Positions 1 to 10,989 of a stretch of 64,000 nucleotides of DNA are shown in pieces. The stretch is taken from the NCBI GenBank assembly GCA_010909165.1, contig MU008199.1, positions 62,001 to 126,000 on the forward strand. The letters run 5' to 3'. The position numbers were made by a program, and so were the translations under genes. The notes beneath the pieces are model-generated. The model did no database searches. It was not told the DNA's origin and saw only the letters and a program-made list of their open reading frames with translations. The stretch is from Anthoceros angustus. Taxonomy: Eukaryota > Streptophyta > Anthocerotopsida > Anthocerotales > Anthocerotaceae. Within the stretch, counting starts at the first letter, position 1. Each line of letters opens with the position of its first letter.

Positions 1-235
1 CACCCCTTGGAAGCCTATTTGGGATACAATATTAGAAGTTCATCTCACTTGGAAGCCTATTTGGGATACAGTATTAGAAGTTCATCTCGCTTAGAAGCCC
101 ACTTGGGGCATGAATGTTAGAAGACCCATCCCAGCATGAGCTTAGAAGACCAATTGGGGCATGAATGTTAGAAGCCCCATCCCAGCATGAGCGATAGAAG
201 CCCATCTGAGCAGGGAGACAAGCCTACCTGGGATT
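1..235. repeat. Tandem repeat, units of about 42 and 51 bp
   Basis: Two near-identical 42-bp units, each with an 'agaagttcatctc' end, are followed by two 51-bp units built on 'ttagaag...ggggcatgaatgttagaag...cccatcccagcatgag' and a decayed fifth unit. The array runs off the left edge of the window, so its full length is unknown. No coding sequence is seen in it. Confidence 0.85.
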
Positions 236-1586
236 GAGTACTAAAAGTCTATTCGAGCTTGAATGTTCTATAAAAGCCTGATTGGTCAAGACTAAATTGT
301 CAGAAGTTCTTCAACCTTTCAAAATCCCTTAACCCCAAAGTGACCATAGGACTCAAATCGAGTCTTTCCGCAATGTTAGGCCACCAATGAAAATGAAAAC
401 AATTGCGTCAATTCACGCGGCGGCTTGTTTTATGCTTGTTTTGTTTTGTTTGGGTTGTTACTTTTTAATACGGATAGGGAGGAGTTAGCCAATAAGGCCG
501 TTTTGGCCAGATTGCACTTAGAGTGCAATCCCTAGACCCTCAGTCAGTTGGGGGCCGAATACGTCCGGCGAGTGCTGGGCTGGTACGCCGAGATGGGGTG
601 ATTCGGCGAGGGGGAGATATGGTCTACTAAAGGGAGGCTTGCCGAAGTAAGTCCATTGAAGTATGCCTCGACGGAGTTGGTCCGGCCAGGCGGCGTAGTC
701 CGATAACGGATCTGCTACTTGACGGGATGGTCCGGTCGGGCGGCGCAGTCTGGTAACAGATCCGCTGCTTGGCGGATGGTCTGGCCGGGCGGCGTAGTCC
801 GGTAACGGATCCGCTACTTGACGGATGGTCCGGCCGGGCGCGAGTCCGATAACGGATCCGCTACTTGACGGATGGTCCGCCGGGCGCGAGTCCGAACGGA
901 TCAACCGCATGGCGGCGCGCTGGAAGAAGTCCGTGAAAATGATTCTGACTGGCGGATGCAACGACCTAGGGTTAGGGTACATATATAGGCGGGTTAGATT
1001 ATAAGGTGTGGGGGGTATATAAGGAGGCCTATGCGCCAAAGATCGGAGACTATCCCTTGTGCCAACTTCACGCTCTGTGTGCTCTTGCCCTCCGATGCTC
1101 AAGGAGCGGAGTGTGTTCCTACGTCACCTTGGAGGATTAATTGGTGGTAGGGGATTGTGTAGCTTTGTCTGTGTGGTATGAAGTGTCTTGATCTGTGTGG
1201 TGCATGTTGTGTTTTCTGTGGGTTATTGTTCATGTTTTGAAGACGGTCTGCGGAAGTACATCCACGACGAAGGGACACGGGCTTTGTGAGGAGACTATTA
1301 AGCAGGGGTCAAAGCTTTGTCAAGGGTTCACAAGCAACTTGTTGAGCTTGCTTTCTGGCTAAGTGAGCTTCTAACTAACTGCATGCTCTGAGGCTGTGTC
1401 CCAGGGGGTAGAAAGAAGCCTCCTCAGTCCACGAATCTAAGGCTGAGGAACCTGGGGAGAGTGCTACTAGAAGCGATATATAGGAGCAGCACCTCGGCCA
1501 CACACAGAGGGGGAGATCAATGACTACAGCAAAGCAACGAAGCAAGCAAGGGTTGAAACGGCGAGCTGCTAAGCAAGATAGCAAGA
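236..1586. other. Non-coding spacer around a GC-rich minisatellite
   Basis: No supportable gene. The long minus-strand frame at 518-1102 only reads through the tandem repeat at 690-905. A TATA-like 'tatataagg' lies near 1016, followed by a T/G-rich stretch to about 1330. This could be a retrotransposon LTR or leader, but no matching second LTR or primer-binding site was identified. Confidence 0.5.
690..905. repeat. GC-rich minisatellite, about 50-bp unit
   Basis: Between four and five imperfect copies of a unit containing 'ggcgtagtccggtaacgg', then 'atccgctacttgacggatgg' and 'tccggccgg'. Later copies are shortened by small deletions, which suggests slippage decay. Confidence 0.85.
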
Positions 1587-1654
1587 TTGATGCCATCTAG
1601 GGATCATCCGAACAAGTTCTCACAACCTGGACATGGAAGGATGAAGAGGGGAAC

Positions 1655-1933
1655 ATGCAGCAAGATGGGTGCAATATCAAGGACAAGACAGTCACAGGAG
1701 CCCTACGTGAAAAGATTGGAGGGAAAGAGGCGATTGAATCGTGGTTTGGACCCCCATCTAACAACGATGGTTACGTTTGGAAGCAGACTGATAAACTGAG
1801 TGATGAGGAATGGAGGAGGGTGGACGACCTTGTCTACCATATTTACAGCCAGAGGCCCTCCTTAGATGAGAAGAAGGTTCAGCGGTTGATGTGCCTTGGG
1901 ATCCTAATGGAGAAGCTCGAGGGAGTTGTGTGA
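1655..1933 (+). CDS. Unrecognised 92-residue ORF, possible gene fragment
   Basis: I do not recognise this protein. The frame is open for 92 codons with non-repetitive, soluble-looking composition (for example EAIESWFGPPSNNDGYVW and KLSDEEWRRVDDLVYHIY), which looks coding, not random. Short open stretches follow on the same strand at 1993-2253 and 2530-2659 (LARKTELQELLIEHLARG). They may be further exons or the remains of a decayed mobile-element gene. No start context, splice chain or known domain could be established. Confidence 0.3.
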   Translation: MQQDGCNIKDKTVTGALREKIGGKEAIESWFGPPSNNDGYVWKQTDKLSDEEWRRVDDLVYHIYSQRPSLDEKKVQRLMCLGILMEKLEGVV

Positions 1934-3400
1934 ACTAGAGCCAGTACAAAATAACAGCCCTGGAGGGCATTGAGGCTCATGCAAAAAAACGGGTGCAAAA
2001 ACGTATTCAAAAGGTGAAGGATGTTGGATTGCTTGGAGAAGGGGGGCCCACAGAGGTAGATCCCGTGGTGGGTGACAAGACAGTCCCGGTTGAGCAGCAA
2101 CCACAAGCTGGTAAGTCTACATTCAGCTTTGGAACAATTGTTGGAAGTGGTAAGGTGGTCATGTATGCTTGCATGCTGGTTAGAATTCATGCTGGCCCTT
2201 GGGCTGCTTGCTCATTTTTGGCTCACATCATGTCAGTCGGCATGCCCCTGTGAACAGGTTTTGTGCCTGTCTGAGTTTCGAGTAACACTGAGGCATGCCA
2301 AGTGACACGTGGCTTGCCTCAGTGTCACCTAGTTTGCCAGCTTGATCACGTTCAGTGATGTATGGAGCACACTAGGTGACCAACTAGGGCACCTGGCATG
2401 CCTGTCTGTGGTACATGGCACACTAGTTGTACTCATGTGACATAACTACGGAGTGGTCTGTAGGTGTAGTGGGCATTGTGTCATCCCGTGTAATCCAAAG
2501 TTGTGCTCGTCTGTAACAGGTGTGGGAACCTTGGCTCGTAAGACCGAATTGCAAGAGCTTCTTATTGAACACCTCGCCCGTGGAGCAGAGAAGGTGATAA
2601 TTGCAAATGCATTGGGGGCAAGCTGGAGGCTTCAGCCACAACAACCAGAGGCTTTCTGACCGAGGAGAAGCAACGACTGGGAGAGGTGCACACAGTGCTA
2701 CACAGGCAACAGACAACAACATTGTATTTTGTCAGGCTTGAACATTCAAACTTGCTACTTTCTTGATTTCACCATGGATGTCCATCACATACCGCACAGG
2801 AAAGGCACAAATTTCAGGTTTCCCACATCTGGTCTCACTGTAGGACATCCCTTGTAATCCAGTGACCCATCCTCAGTATAGACATGTGAGTTCTAGATGG
2901 ACAAGCTTCCACAAACTACCACGCTCAACAACTTGTTAGTTCCCATTCAGGTACACACCTTCAGGTTTGCCAACATTTACACTCTACACTTGTGTGTACA
3001 CGCAGAAAGCACGTGGTGGCATATCGCCCGAAGCAGCAGGACGTCAGAGACCTAGAGCTAGCCCTCAACTTCCACTCTGCACAGACTATCCCAATATATA
3101 TGCACCAGGGCCTAGGGCCCATTTTCCACAAACTTTAAGAGTTGCAAAAGCTACGATTTGGAAGAGTACGTGGCCTGGATCATCATCTGTCCAGGAGCAG
3201 ATGCCCTTATTTCCTCAGTAACTCCTATTTACGGTTCACTTGTCGCCGTCATGCAAGCTTATTTAGACAAGTCTGTACCATATACCACAACTTCATGAAT
3301 CTCAAGTCCCATATGGTTGAATGGAGAATATTTGTTAGGGACATAACTACACGTAAATGTTGGGATGGCCCACTCACAATAAAGTCTTCATAGTTGAAAT
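1934..3400. other. Spacer with short ORF fragments only
   Basis: Short open frames on the plus strand at 1993-2253, 2453-2659 and 2967-3221 do not join into a convincing gene. Between 2220 and 2420 the words 'gccaagtgacacgtgg', 'cacctagtttgcc' and 'cacactaggtgac' recur in both orientations, giving a weakly palindromic stretch. Confidence 0.4.
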
Positions 3401-4409
3401 TTAATTATAGTAATTTTATTCTATATAGGTATATCTATATATTATTGGGATGGATTGAAGGATCACCATCCTTATTGACTACATAGACCCTCACCTTCCT
3501 GCAGAGCTAGCGATGATTTTTATTTTCTTTATAAATATTTTATTTAGAAAATATATCATATTTAAAATAAATATTAAATATGAAGTCTTTGCCTCCATAC
3601 TACCTATATATATATATATATTGAATAAAACAGCTCTTCTCAAATATTAGTAGCTGAAAACATGAAAGGATAACTATATCATTATGTAAATCTTTTTAAA
3701 CTATGATCCTCAAAACATGAGTTCAAACTCCTTATCAGATACAAGATACTTGTGATGAAAGTTGAAGTATCATTTACATTATTATGAGATAGCCCAATTT
3801 CATATTTTTAGAGATTTTTAATCAGAATTATATGCATGTGTATCAAAATATAACATCAAAAAGGTTTTACGTGCATAATATTTATCATAATATTTATAAT
3901 AAATATAGTGTATATATATATAAACATTTTTACTGAAAAAAAACATGGGACTCCTCCGAGCCTTGAATTTTGGTCAGGGGGCTGGTCTTGGTGTGTTCAC
4001 ACTTGTGCTAGTTTATGTGGTTGTTCTAGATGGCCTTAGATTGAAAACCTAGATATAGCTTTTAGCATGAGTTTGCTTTCTCATGTGTCGGGATAGCTTC
4101 GTGCTTTCCTTACTGTTGCTCCCCCAGCTTGTTTCTCAAGTACGGGGCTGGGCTGTAATTCTCCGTTTTTAAAGCCTTGAAAAGTTTTCTAAAAAATAAA
4201 AAATACTCTGAAATCTGTCTACAAAACTATAGGAGTTCGAAATATATTAATTATTCATTATAGTTGCATCAAGTTCACATCTTCTTCTTTATTAGTAAAG
4301 AAGATGTGTATGTTTTATTGAGGGAAAAAATGATGGAGAAAAACCCATCCAGCAGGGGACAACAAAGGTGGACTCTGGGGGTCAAGATAAAAAGGAGCGA
4401 TTAAGCTCC
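3401..4409. other. AT-rich spacer, no gene seen
   Basis: The sequence is strongly AT-rich, with (TA)n tracts near 3606-3620 and 3913-3922 and many stop codons in all frames. No gene, RNA or element ends were seen. Confidence 0.7.
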
Positions 4410-7300
4410 TTACCTAAAGTTACCTACTGCACTTAGAACATCATATGCAAGAAAAACAAATGGCCGGCAAACTACGGAGGAAGAGGAAGAAGCGTCACTT
4501 GCCGTCCCCGCCTTGTGAAGGATTACTATCGAGAGGGCCCTTTGAAGGGCAATGGAGACTCGCTGTCTGAAGTACGTTGTAAAATAAGAAAGGGACAATC
4601 CCACGCCATGCTTGCGGGCGTGATAGGATTTGGCACAGGACATGAGAAATTTATCGAAGTCCGTAGCCATTACCCCATATGTTCTGAGTACGAGCGGAAT
4701 AAAGAAGTGGTCTGCTTGCATCCCGCTATACTTTTTGAGCTTGAGAGCTGTAGCACCGGCGGCAGCCCAACCAGGATGGTTAGTGATAACCTGAGCGGAG
4801 ATGGTGTCTCGAGCAGGGTCAGTAACCACCACATTCGCCAGCGAAACCTAGTCACCATGGACAAAGTACAAGGCAGCCCTGATTGAGCGACCTATTCGAA
4901 GAATGTACCCTCGCTCCCTCTAGACCATGTAGCCCCTTTCGTGAGCTATGGCAAACATGACATCGCGGATAGTGTTGTAGGTGGCGATGCGATGATCCCC
5001 ATGGGACAACGAGCAAGGCGTACCCCAGAGTCATCGAGTACAGAGCCGCACTTGCAGGTAAGAAGGAAAGACGCCACAGGTTGAAGCAGGCCAAGACGGA
5101 ATCACTTCGCAGCAGTGAAGGTGGTTGGTGCAATGACAAAACCCCATATAAATGGATGAGCTAAAAGCCAAGCGTCTGCGCCCTTACTAGAATAAGAGAC
5201 CTGGGGATGGAGGGGTCCAAGAGGATGGACCAGAAAGCCTAATCGAGCTGCTTCTCAAGCCCCTACGCCTGCAACCCCCTAAAACCATCGGAGATCAACA
5301 TTGAGAAAGGAGAAAAATCCTCCCAAGTATCCGCAGAAAGCATTTCCCTAGCTTGCCTCAAGAAAATTTGGAGAGGAAAGGTTCCCTCCTCCACACTAGA
5401 CACAAGATCCTCCAGAAAGGGCTTGTCCTGGAGGATGAAGCGAGAGGCCCGAGCAGGAGCTGATAGGGCCTAGCTGCCTAAAAAAGCCGTCGGGGAAGAA
5501 ACCTCCAGTGAGAGTAGGCCGGCGCCCCCAAACTGCACTGGCATGGACGCTTGCCAGCGGGCCAAATCGCCCACAGGGCACTCGAAAGCCCTTGGGCCCA
5601 TGATGTCTTCAAGAATATTCATTATCTTCCTGTCAAACCCCTGAAGTCAAGACAGGAGAACCGGAGTCGAGGGGAGCGCGCGGATGAGGTAATCAGGGCG
5701 CCTAGCAAAGCAGGAGGAAAGAATTCCAAAGGCCACTTGAGCATCCCCCAACAGGGGGAGGTCCTCAACATGGGACAGGTCCTCTGCGAGAGCCTGGTCT
5801 AGGAAACTCTCAATGAAGTCAGGGGAGCCGAGGAAAACCCTCAAAATCCGAAGACCCAAGGCCGGAGCAATCTCCCTAGTAAGGAACTACAAAGTAGGGA
5901 GGATACCCGACGGGGACCAGATGCGGCATTTGGAAAGCTTAACTTTCAAGCCAACCAAAGAAAGCTCATGGGAAAGGAGCTGGAATGCCTCCTTAATCTT
6001 GTCCCCAAGCCCAAGGATGTGAGAGTCGTTTGCCAGCAATGGGAAGATACGGTCGAGTACAGAGGAAGCAGCCCTGGAAAGGGCCCTGTAGTGGGCGATG
6101 GCAAAGAGGACACCGCCCAGAGGGTCGCCTTGCCTGGTACCTGTGGCTGGCTTTTAGACGAAAACAACAAATCCCGAAGAGACGTTCTTATGCTGATAGT
6201 AGAGATGGGAAGACTTCCCGTAGAAGCACCGAACAAAAGGTATAAGGCTCCCCAGCGTCCCTGAGCTCCTCGAAGATGACTCTCCTGGAAATGGTATTGA
6301 AGGAGTTTTCAACATCCACTTGGAAAACCACCCACTCCAGGTGGGTGTCAAGGCATGTCTGCACGCCAAACACCACAGACTCGCAACACCCTGGAGTGGC
6401 AATGCCGAATTGGAGGGGGTTGAGGTGCTGCTGGAGGAGGGAGCGGCACTGAAGGGCAATAGTACGGCTAGGGAGTCGCATGAAGGCTTCCCCTACCGCG
6501 AGTAGATGCACACCGGAGCCCAGGGCAGGCTTGTCCATAACGACGAGCCTGCTAGCTGAAAGGCTTGGAGAGATCCGATGAGGCATTTCCCTCCGTGTTA
6601 CGGCAACAGCCAGGAAAAAGAGCAGCAGAATGCCGTTGGATGGGTCTTTAGGTACAAAAAGGTCCCGAAGATGCTCAAACACCATCTCAGACAGCGAGAC
6701 AGAAGAAAGACGTGGGGCCGTAGAGAGAGCCAGAGCAAAAGCCGCACAGTCCAGGGAGAAGGGGTCCTCAAGGACGTAGTCGAGTATGTATGGGGGGATG
6801 GCATCCTTCTGGGTTGGATGGAGGGGACTAAGGGCCGCAATGGTCTCCTCAGAAGTAGAGGCCAAAGGAAGGGGGCGGAGAGCCCTGGCAGCGTGAGCAT
6901 ATTCACCTGCTTGACCTAACAACTTGCAGTGCCGCAAGTTCGCTGCCACTCCCGGGGCTTGTTCCATCTGCAGCGCGGATTCCGCCCAAGCCTTGGAAGC
7001 CTGCAATGGCTCCTCGTCAAGAGATGCCCAATTGCCGGCCCGAAAGCGATGGAGGCGACTGCCGAGCTCACGATGACCAGAGGCCCCACCTCTAGTACAA
7101 CGCAGACACCACTGGGGCACAACCAGAAGAAGACACCAGGCCAGTTCGAGTATTGGGAGTCGAGTGCAAGGCGATCCAGAGGAAGATGGAACACTAAGCG
7201 AGGATCATCATGGAGGTGCCTTGGAATCCTGCGAAAGATGCGCGGGCATGGAAAGCGAGTTTGAAACAATCCAAGGATGTGATCTAAGACTTGCTGAGTA
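4410..7300 (-). mobile_element. Degenerate non-LTR retrotransposon reverse-transcriptase gene
   Basis: Reading the minus strand from about 7300 down to 4410, frames broken by stops and shifts encode pieces of a plant reverse transcriptase. An N-terminal part at 7120-6188 ends in a palm-like segment (VVFQVDVENSFNTISR) after the typical approach SRTIALQCRSLL and LQFGIATPGCCESVV. After a frame change near 6190 comes TRQGDPLGG (about 6135). The catalytic box reads LLANDSHILG (about 6040) where active elements have A-D-D. Downstream pieces at 5860-5400 and 5139-4852 continue the thumb region. The C-terminus at 4832-4410 has the family ending (DHFFIPLVLRTYG and FLMSCAKSY). The loss of the first catalytic Asp and the multiple frame breaks mean the copy is dead. 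Both ends are poorly defined and no target-site duplication was found. Confidence 0.8.
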
Positions 7301-8687
7301 CGCAACCATTCCTATGATGAGAGAGGCACCCCTAGAAGGACGACATCGGACACCGAATTTGAGCCACGGAGCTGGTGGAGGTCGCAAGATGTACTTGGGC
7401 AGCCCAAGTAATCTGGTCAAAGTCCTTATGCATGTGCCCAATTTGGTTTTTCACCTCCTTGACGCCGCAATAAAGCTGAGCACATACTGGATAGGGAGTG
7501 TCCTTAACGGTCACAAAAGGTGTCGACAGCCCCATCGCAGAGAAAAGAAATCGCAGAGTGAAGAAATCACAGAGAGAGAACAAATTGCGGACACCAGCCT
7601 GGGGTTGATAGGGCCAAGGAGGCACTGGGGATCGGGGACCAAGAGTCCCCGACCCTTACCGAACTTACAAAGTTTTTAGCTCCGTATGGGTAACCCCAAG
7701 AGACCGGCCAAAAGGCCCTGCCTAGAGGGGATGTAGCCCACCACACTATTGGCAACCTACCAGAGCAGTGCCCGCACCTGCCAAATTCTTGTTCGCTGAT
7801 TGTTCATATGCAGGCACAAATCTCCAGTGCTCCACCTAGGAATTTTAAATAGCATTCTGTTGCCTACACGCGCACTGAGCCGAGCCGTTCTACCATCGCC
7901 GTTGCTCTCTTTTTCGAATGCTCTCTACGGTGAAGAATGCTTGGTTGATTGCCACAAGAACGAACACAATGACGGTCACAAACACAAGATGCTCACTCAT
8001 GGTAAGGGATGTGATACTGAAGAATGTGTCCGCTTCCAAGTAGCACTCAATACATATGCTCAACTAGCATTGCTTATCCCGACATCCCCTCCCATCACTG
8101 AGCAATTGTTACTCCCAGCAACACAGCCATGCCATGCCTCGTACTCCCTTTTTTCTTACTACAGCTAATGTTTATTTTTTAGATGTAATGCTTAGAGTAG
8201 TTTGCCTTGATTTTTGTCCATGTTTCATATTTGCTTCTTCTAGCTCTTCTTTCTTCTTGAATAAGAAGTGTTCTTGAACTCATCTTATTCATGGTTGTAA
8301 TCTAGCCACTAACCACATAACTTTGTATGTGTGATGAAAATAGATACTTATTTGTCTAACATTTTACTATTTTTATTGTGTTCTAATCTAGCAACAACTT
8401 GATACATATAAAGTTTTGATATCACTTCCACATATGAGTAGGATCTATTTACTTTTAAATATATTTAAAATAATATTTAAAATAATGATTAATATAATAT
8501 AATATTTAAATAACTTATTTATAAATTTCATGCTTTTATAATTTACTCTATTATATATTTTTAAAGATTGGTTTAAATTTATATGCATGTAAAGTCCCGT
8601 AGTTGTGTAAACCCAGTCTATTAAAATTGTATTCTAGGATAATGCCATCTAACGCTGACGAAAGCGAAGTTTAGTTGCCGTCTTGCG
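7301..8687. other. Element flank and AT-rich spacer
   Basis: Minus-strand fragments up to about 7755 (MPIVWWATSPLGRAFWP and neighbours) could be the 5' end of the retroelement just downstream but cannot be assigned. A 122-codon frame at 7800-8168 (+) has no recognisable features. 8170-8640 is AT-rich without signals. Confidence 0.45.
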
Positions 8688-8903
8688 GTTAAATGCTAAC
8701 TCTGATCTATGTCCCTTCCTGGAGTTAAATGCTAACTCTGGTCTATTTCTCTTCTTGGGGTTAAATGCTAACTCTGGTCTATTTCCGTTCCTAGTGTTGA
8801 ACGCTAACCCTGACTTATTTCTCTTCTTGGAGTTAAATGCTAACTCTGGTCTGTTTCCCTTCCTGGCGCTCAATGCTAACTCTGGTCTATCTTCGCTTTC
8901 GTT
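8688..8903. repeat. 36-bp minisatellite, six copies, open on both strands
   Basis: Six tandem copies of a 36-bp unit built on 'ttaaatgctaactctggtct' followed by 'atttctcttcttgg'. The length is a multiple of three, so both strands stay open for 74 codons. Plus-strand units read like LNANSGLFPFLV and minus-strand units like RNRPELAFNPKK. The sequences 'cgctgacgaaagcgaag' before and 'cttcgctttcgttttag' after the array look like an inverted pair. Confidence 0.9.
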
Positions 8904-9630
8904 TTAGGGAATAAATCTCGTCAGTTATTTTGAAATTGATAGGAGAAACATTTCCTGAGTCATTTTGAGTGAGAGTAAAATGAATCGAGTTCCTTAATTT
9001 ACAGAAATCAGAAGAGGCCCATCTGTGAAGATTCACTCGATACAAGAATCCACACAAAGCTCATCTGTGAGGAAGTCATTGGTCTGCAAGAATCCCAGAA
9101 GATTCACCAGCATAGAGTGTGCACATCCAGTCAAAGATGACTAGTGCGGAACTCATTTGTCTTCCAGTGAACTTCATATCCACTAAGATGCTAACAGAAA
9201 AGAGAATTGGACTCTTGCTTCCCAAACAAAGCATTCAGAATTGAATAAATCAAGTTCCTTTATACAGGAATCCCAGTCAAAGATCACTAGTGAGGAACTC
9301 ATCGTCTGTTTCCATACACAAACGTGCATGTGCCACTCTCCCTGCTCAAGCTGCTCTGACAGCCGATGAGCAGAAACAAAGACAGAAGCACAAGCTCGGC
9401 CTCCTCTGCTGCACAAGCATCCTTACCTGGGAACAAGCTGAGAGTGGCCGGCTCTTCGAAGATCTTAAATAACATAAATAACCATCCAGAGCAGTATGTA
9501 AGAGAAGGGCAGTTGTGCGCTTCCTACGACCACAAATTGTACAAATGTCAAGCCCTGTTGCACCTCCGGAAACTGCCAGGTGCATGCCTGTTCTTGAGCC
9601 ACATCAGCCCAGCATGGTTTCTGGACCTTC
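8904..9630. other. Spacer with a short dispersed duplication
   Basis: About 30 bp starting 'ccagtcaaagatgactagtg' near 9128 recurs with few changes near 9271. The words 'gaatcc' and 'ctcatctgtgagg' also recur between 9000 and 9100. This is probably the 3' flank of the hydroxylase gene plus decayed repeats. No gene seen. Confidence 0.5.
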
Positions 9631-10475
9631 TCAGTTCTTGGCCAACTTTGCCTGCAAGCTTCCATCAACCGATCTCACCAGAGTGAAGGGCATGTAAGTC
9701 CCGAACAGCTTATCCCACGACACGAAGAACGGCTGCGAAAAATTGTACTTGATGCCCTGAGTCTGGTGATGTATATCATGGTACGCCGTGTTGTTCTGGA
9801 AGACAAAGTGGAAGGGGTTGAAAGGCAGCATAAGGCCACAGTGATCGTCCACCGTTTTGATAGTCGCAAAACAGAAGAACCAAATAGCAGTCCGCGGTGT
9901 CATCCCTGACATGAGGAACGAAATAGTCCCTCCCAAGGTATCCAGCATCAGAGCCTCCACCGGGTGGTTATACAGCGCCCCAATTGCATAGGGCACAACT
10001 AATTTATGGTGCAACGAGTGCACATGCCGGTAGAGAAACTGGTTGTGATGCATGAACCTGTGCACGAAGTACTGCCATGCATCCATCACCACCATAGCCC
10101 CGAAGATCTGCGCCACCTGGATCATAACAGGAGGTTGCACCTTCGTCCCTCCGCTTCCCCCCACCTGCCAATTACACCACGAAATTTCTCAACGCCGGCA
10201 CCATCGCCTCCACCCGGCTGCAAGACATGACAAGGGAGAACGCGCCCGGATCATACCTGAAACACAATCGCGGCCACTGCCGCCTGGATGGCCTGTTGGA
10301 GCAGCACGCCTCTCACCACTTCCCCCAGACTCACCTTGTTCCGCGCTTCCTCGTCCTTGCGCGTGTGAATCCGATACTGATCCAGACGAGGCAGCAAGTG
10401 GTACATCCCCGCGTACAGCCAGTACACCACGATGGGAGAAAAGATGCCAAGGAGCTCATCGTTCAAGAACGCCAT
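9631..10475 (-). CDS. SBH: Sphingoid base C4-hydroxylase (SBH, sphinganine C4-monooxygenase)
   Basis: This ER-membrane di-iron enzyme adds the C4 hydroxyl to sphinganine, giving phytosphingosine-type bases. Exon 1 is 10475-10257 (starts MAFLNDELLGIFSPIVVYW) and exon 2 is 10164-9631, joined in phase 0 across a 92-bp GT-AG intron, giving 250 residues, the usual length. All three histidine boxes of the fatty-acid hydroxylase superfamily are present in exon 2: HRFMH, HSLHH and YHDIHH. The family signatures ALYNHPVEALMLDT and ATIKTVDDHCGL are also there. The N-terminus and the regions between the boxes are hydrophobic, as expected for a multi-pass membrane protein. The start was chosen because it aligns with the start of plant SBH proteins; an in-frame ATG lies 15 bases upstream. 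A diverged copy of the first exon lies about 190 bases further upstream. Confidence 0.93.
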
Positions 10476-10494
10476 GACACTCCCAATCACAAGC

Positions 10495-10640
10495 AGCTGC
10501 TGCTGTTGCTGCCTCTCCTGCTCTTGCTGCCCCTCCTGCTCTTGCTGCCTCTGCTTGTCCTGCTGCCCCTAAAGCCAGTGCTGGTATTGCTCCTATTGCA
10601 AGCTTTGCTGCAGTGTCTCTGCTGCTGCTGCTGCTGCCAA
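10495..10640. repeat. CTG/CTC-rich microsatellite
   Basis: Imperfect run of ctgctg, ttgctgcc and cctgctct words in the immediate 5' region of the hydroxylase gene, ending in five ctg units near 10619. It separates the functional first exon from the fossil exon copy. Confidence 0.85.
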
Positions 10641-10662
10641 TTGCTCAGAACACCGCGGGTCT

Positions 10663-10737
10663 CAACATGCCAGCATAAATCCAGAACACCAGGCTGGGGA
10701 AGCAGGTTTTCATCATCTCGTCGCTGTCCCAGTATGC
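10663..10737 (-). pseudogene. Fossil or alternative first exon of an SBH gene
   Basis: The minus strand reads MAYWDSDEMM, then FPSLVFWIYAGM. It matches the start of the intact gene (MA..., DE, P, V, W, YAGM) at the same spacing. Similarity stops after about 25 codons. The frame then runs RPAVF to a stop and into the microsatellite. It is most simply the remnant of a second SBH copy or of a duplicated first exon. It could also be a real alternative 5' exon, but no good donor site was seen at its end. Confidence 0.6.
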
Positions 10738-10989
10738 CATTTGCTTTCGTCTAAAATGTTGACACAGGGTTTCCACCCAATTTCCTTGCACTCCAGGCTC
10801 CACCTCGCTCGATTTAAACTTGCGGTGGGTGAAACTCACGTCAGCCTCAAACCCTATCTTGGCCTGCGGGTCAGCTTTGGACGACTTGGCCGAGGGCCAG
10901 AGCAACACGAGGCCTTTCTCACCGGCCAACGAAGCTTCCCTCTCCACTGACTTAACCCGCGGGTTTACGCTTGATTTTATACTCATGTC

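Noticed and set aside
1-235. CRISPR-like array
   Set aside because: The units are direct tandem repeats without distinct spacers, and the genome is a plant nuclear genome.
518-1102. 194-codon minus-strand frame
   Set aside because: It reads through the 50-bp minisatellite and has repeat-driven composition with no domain.
690-1330. LTR of a retrotransposon
   Set aside because: A TATA-like word is present, but no second LTR, primer-binding site or gag/pol sequence was found next to it.
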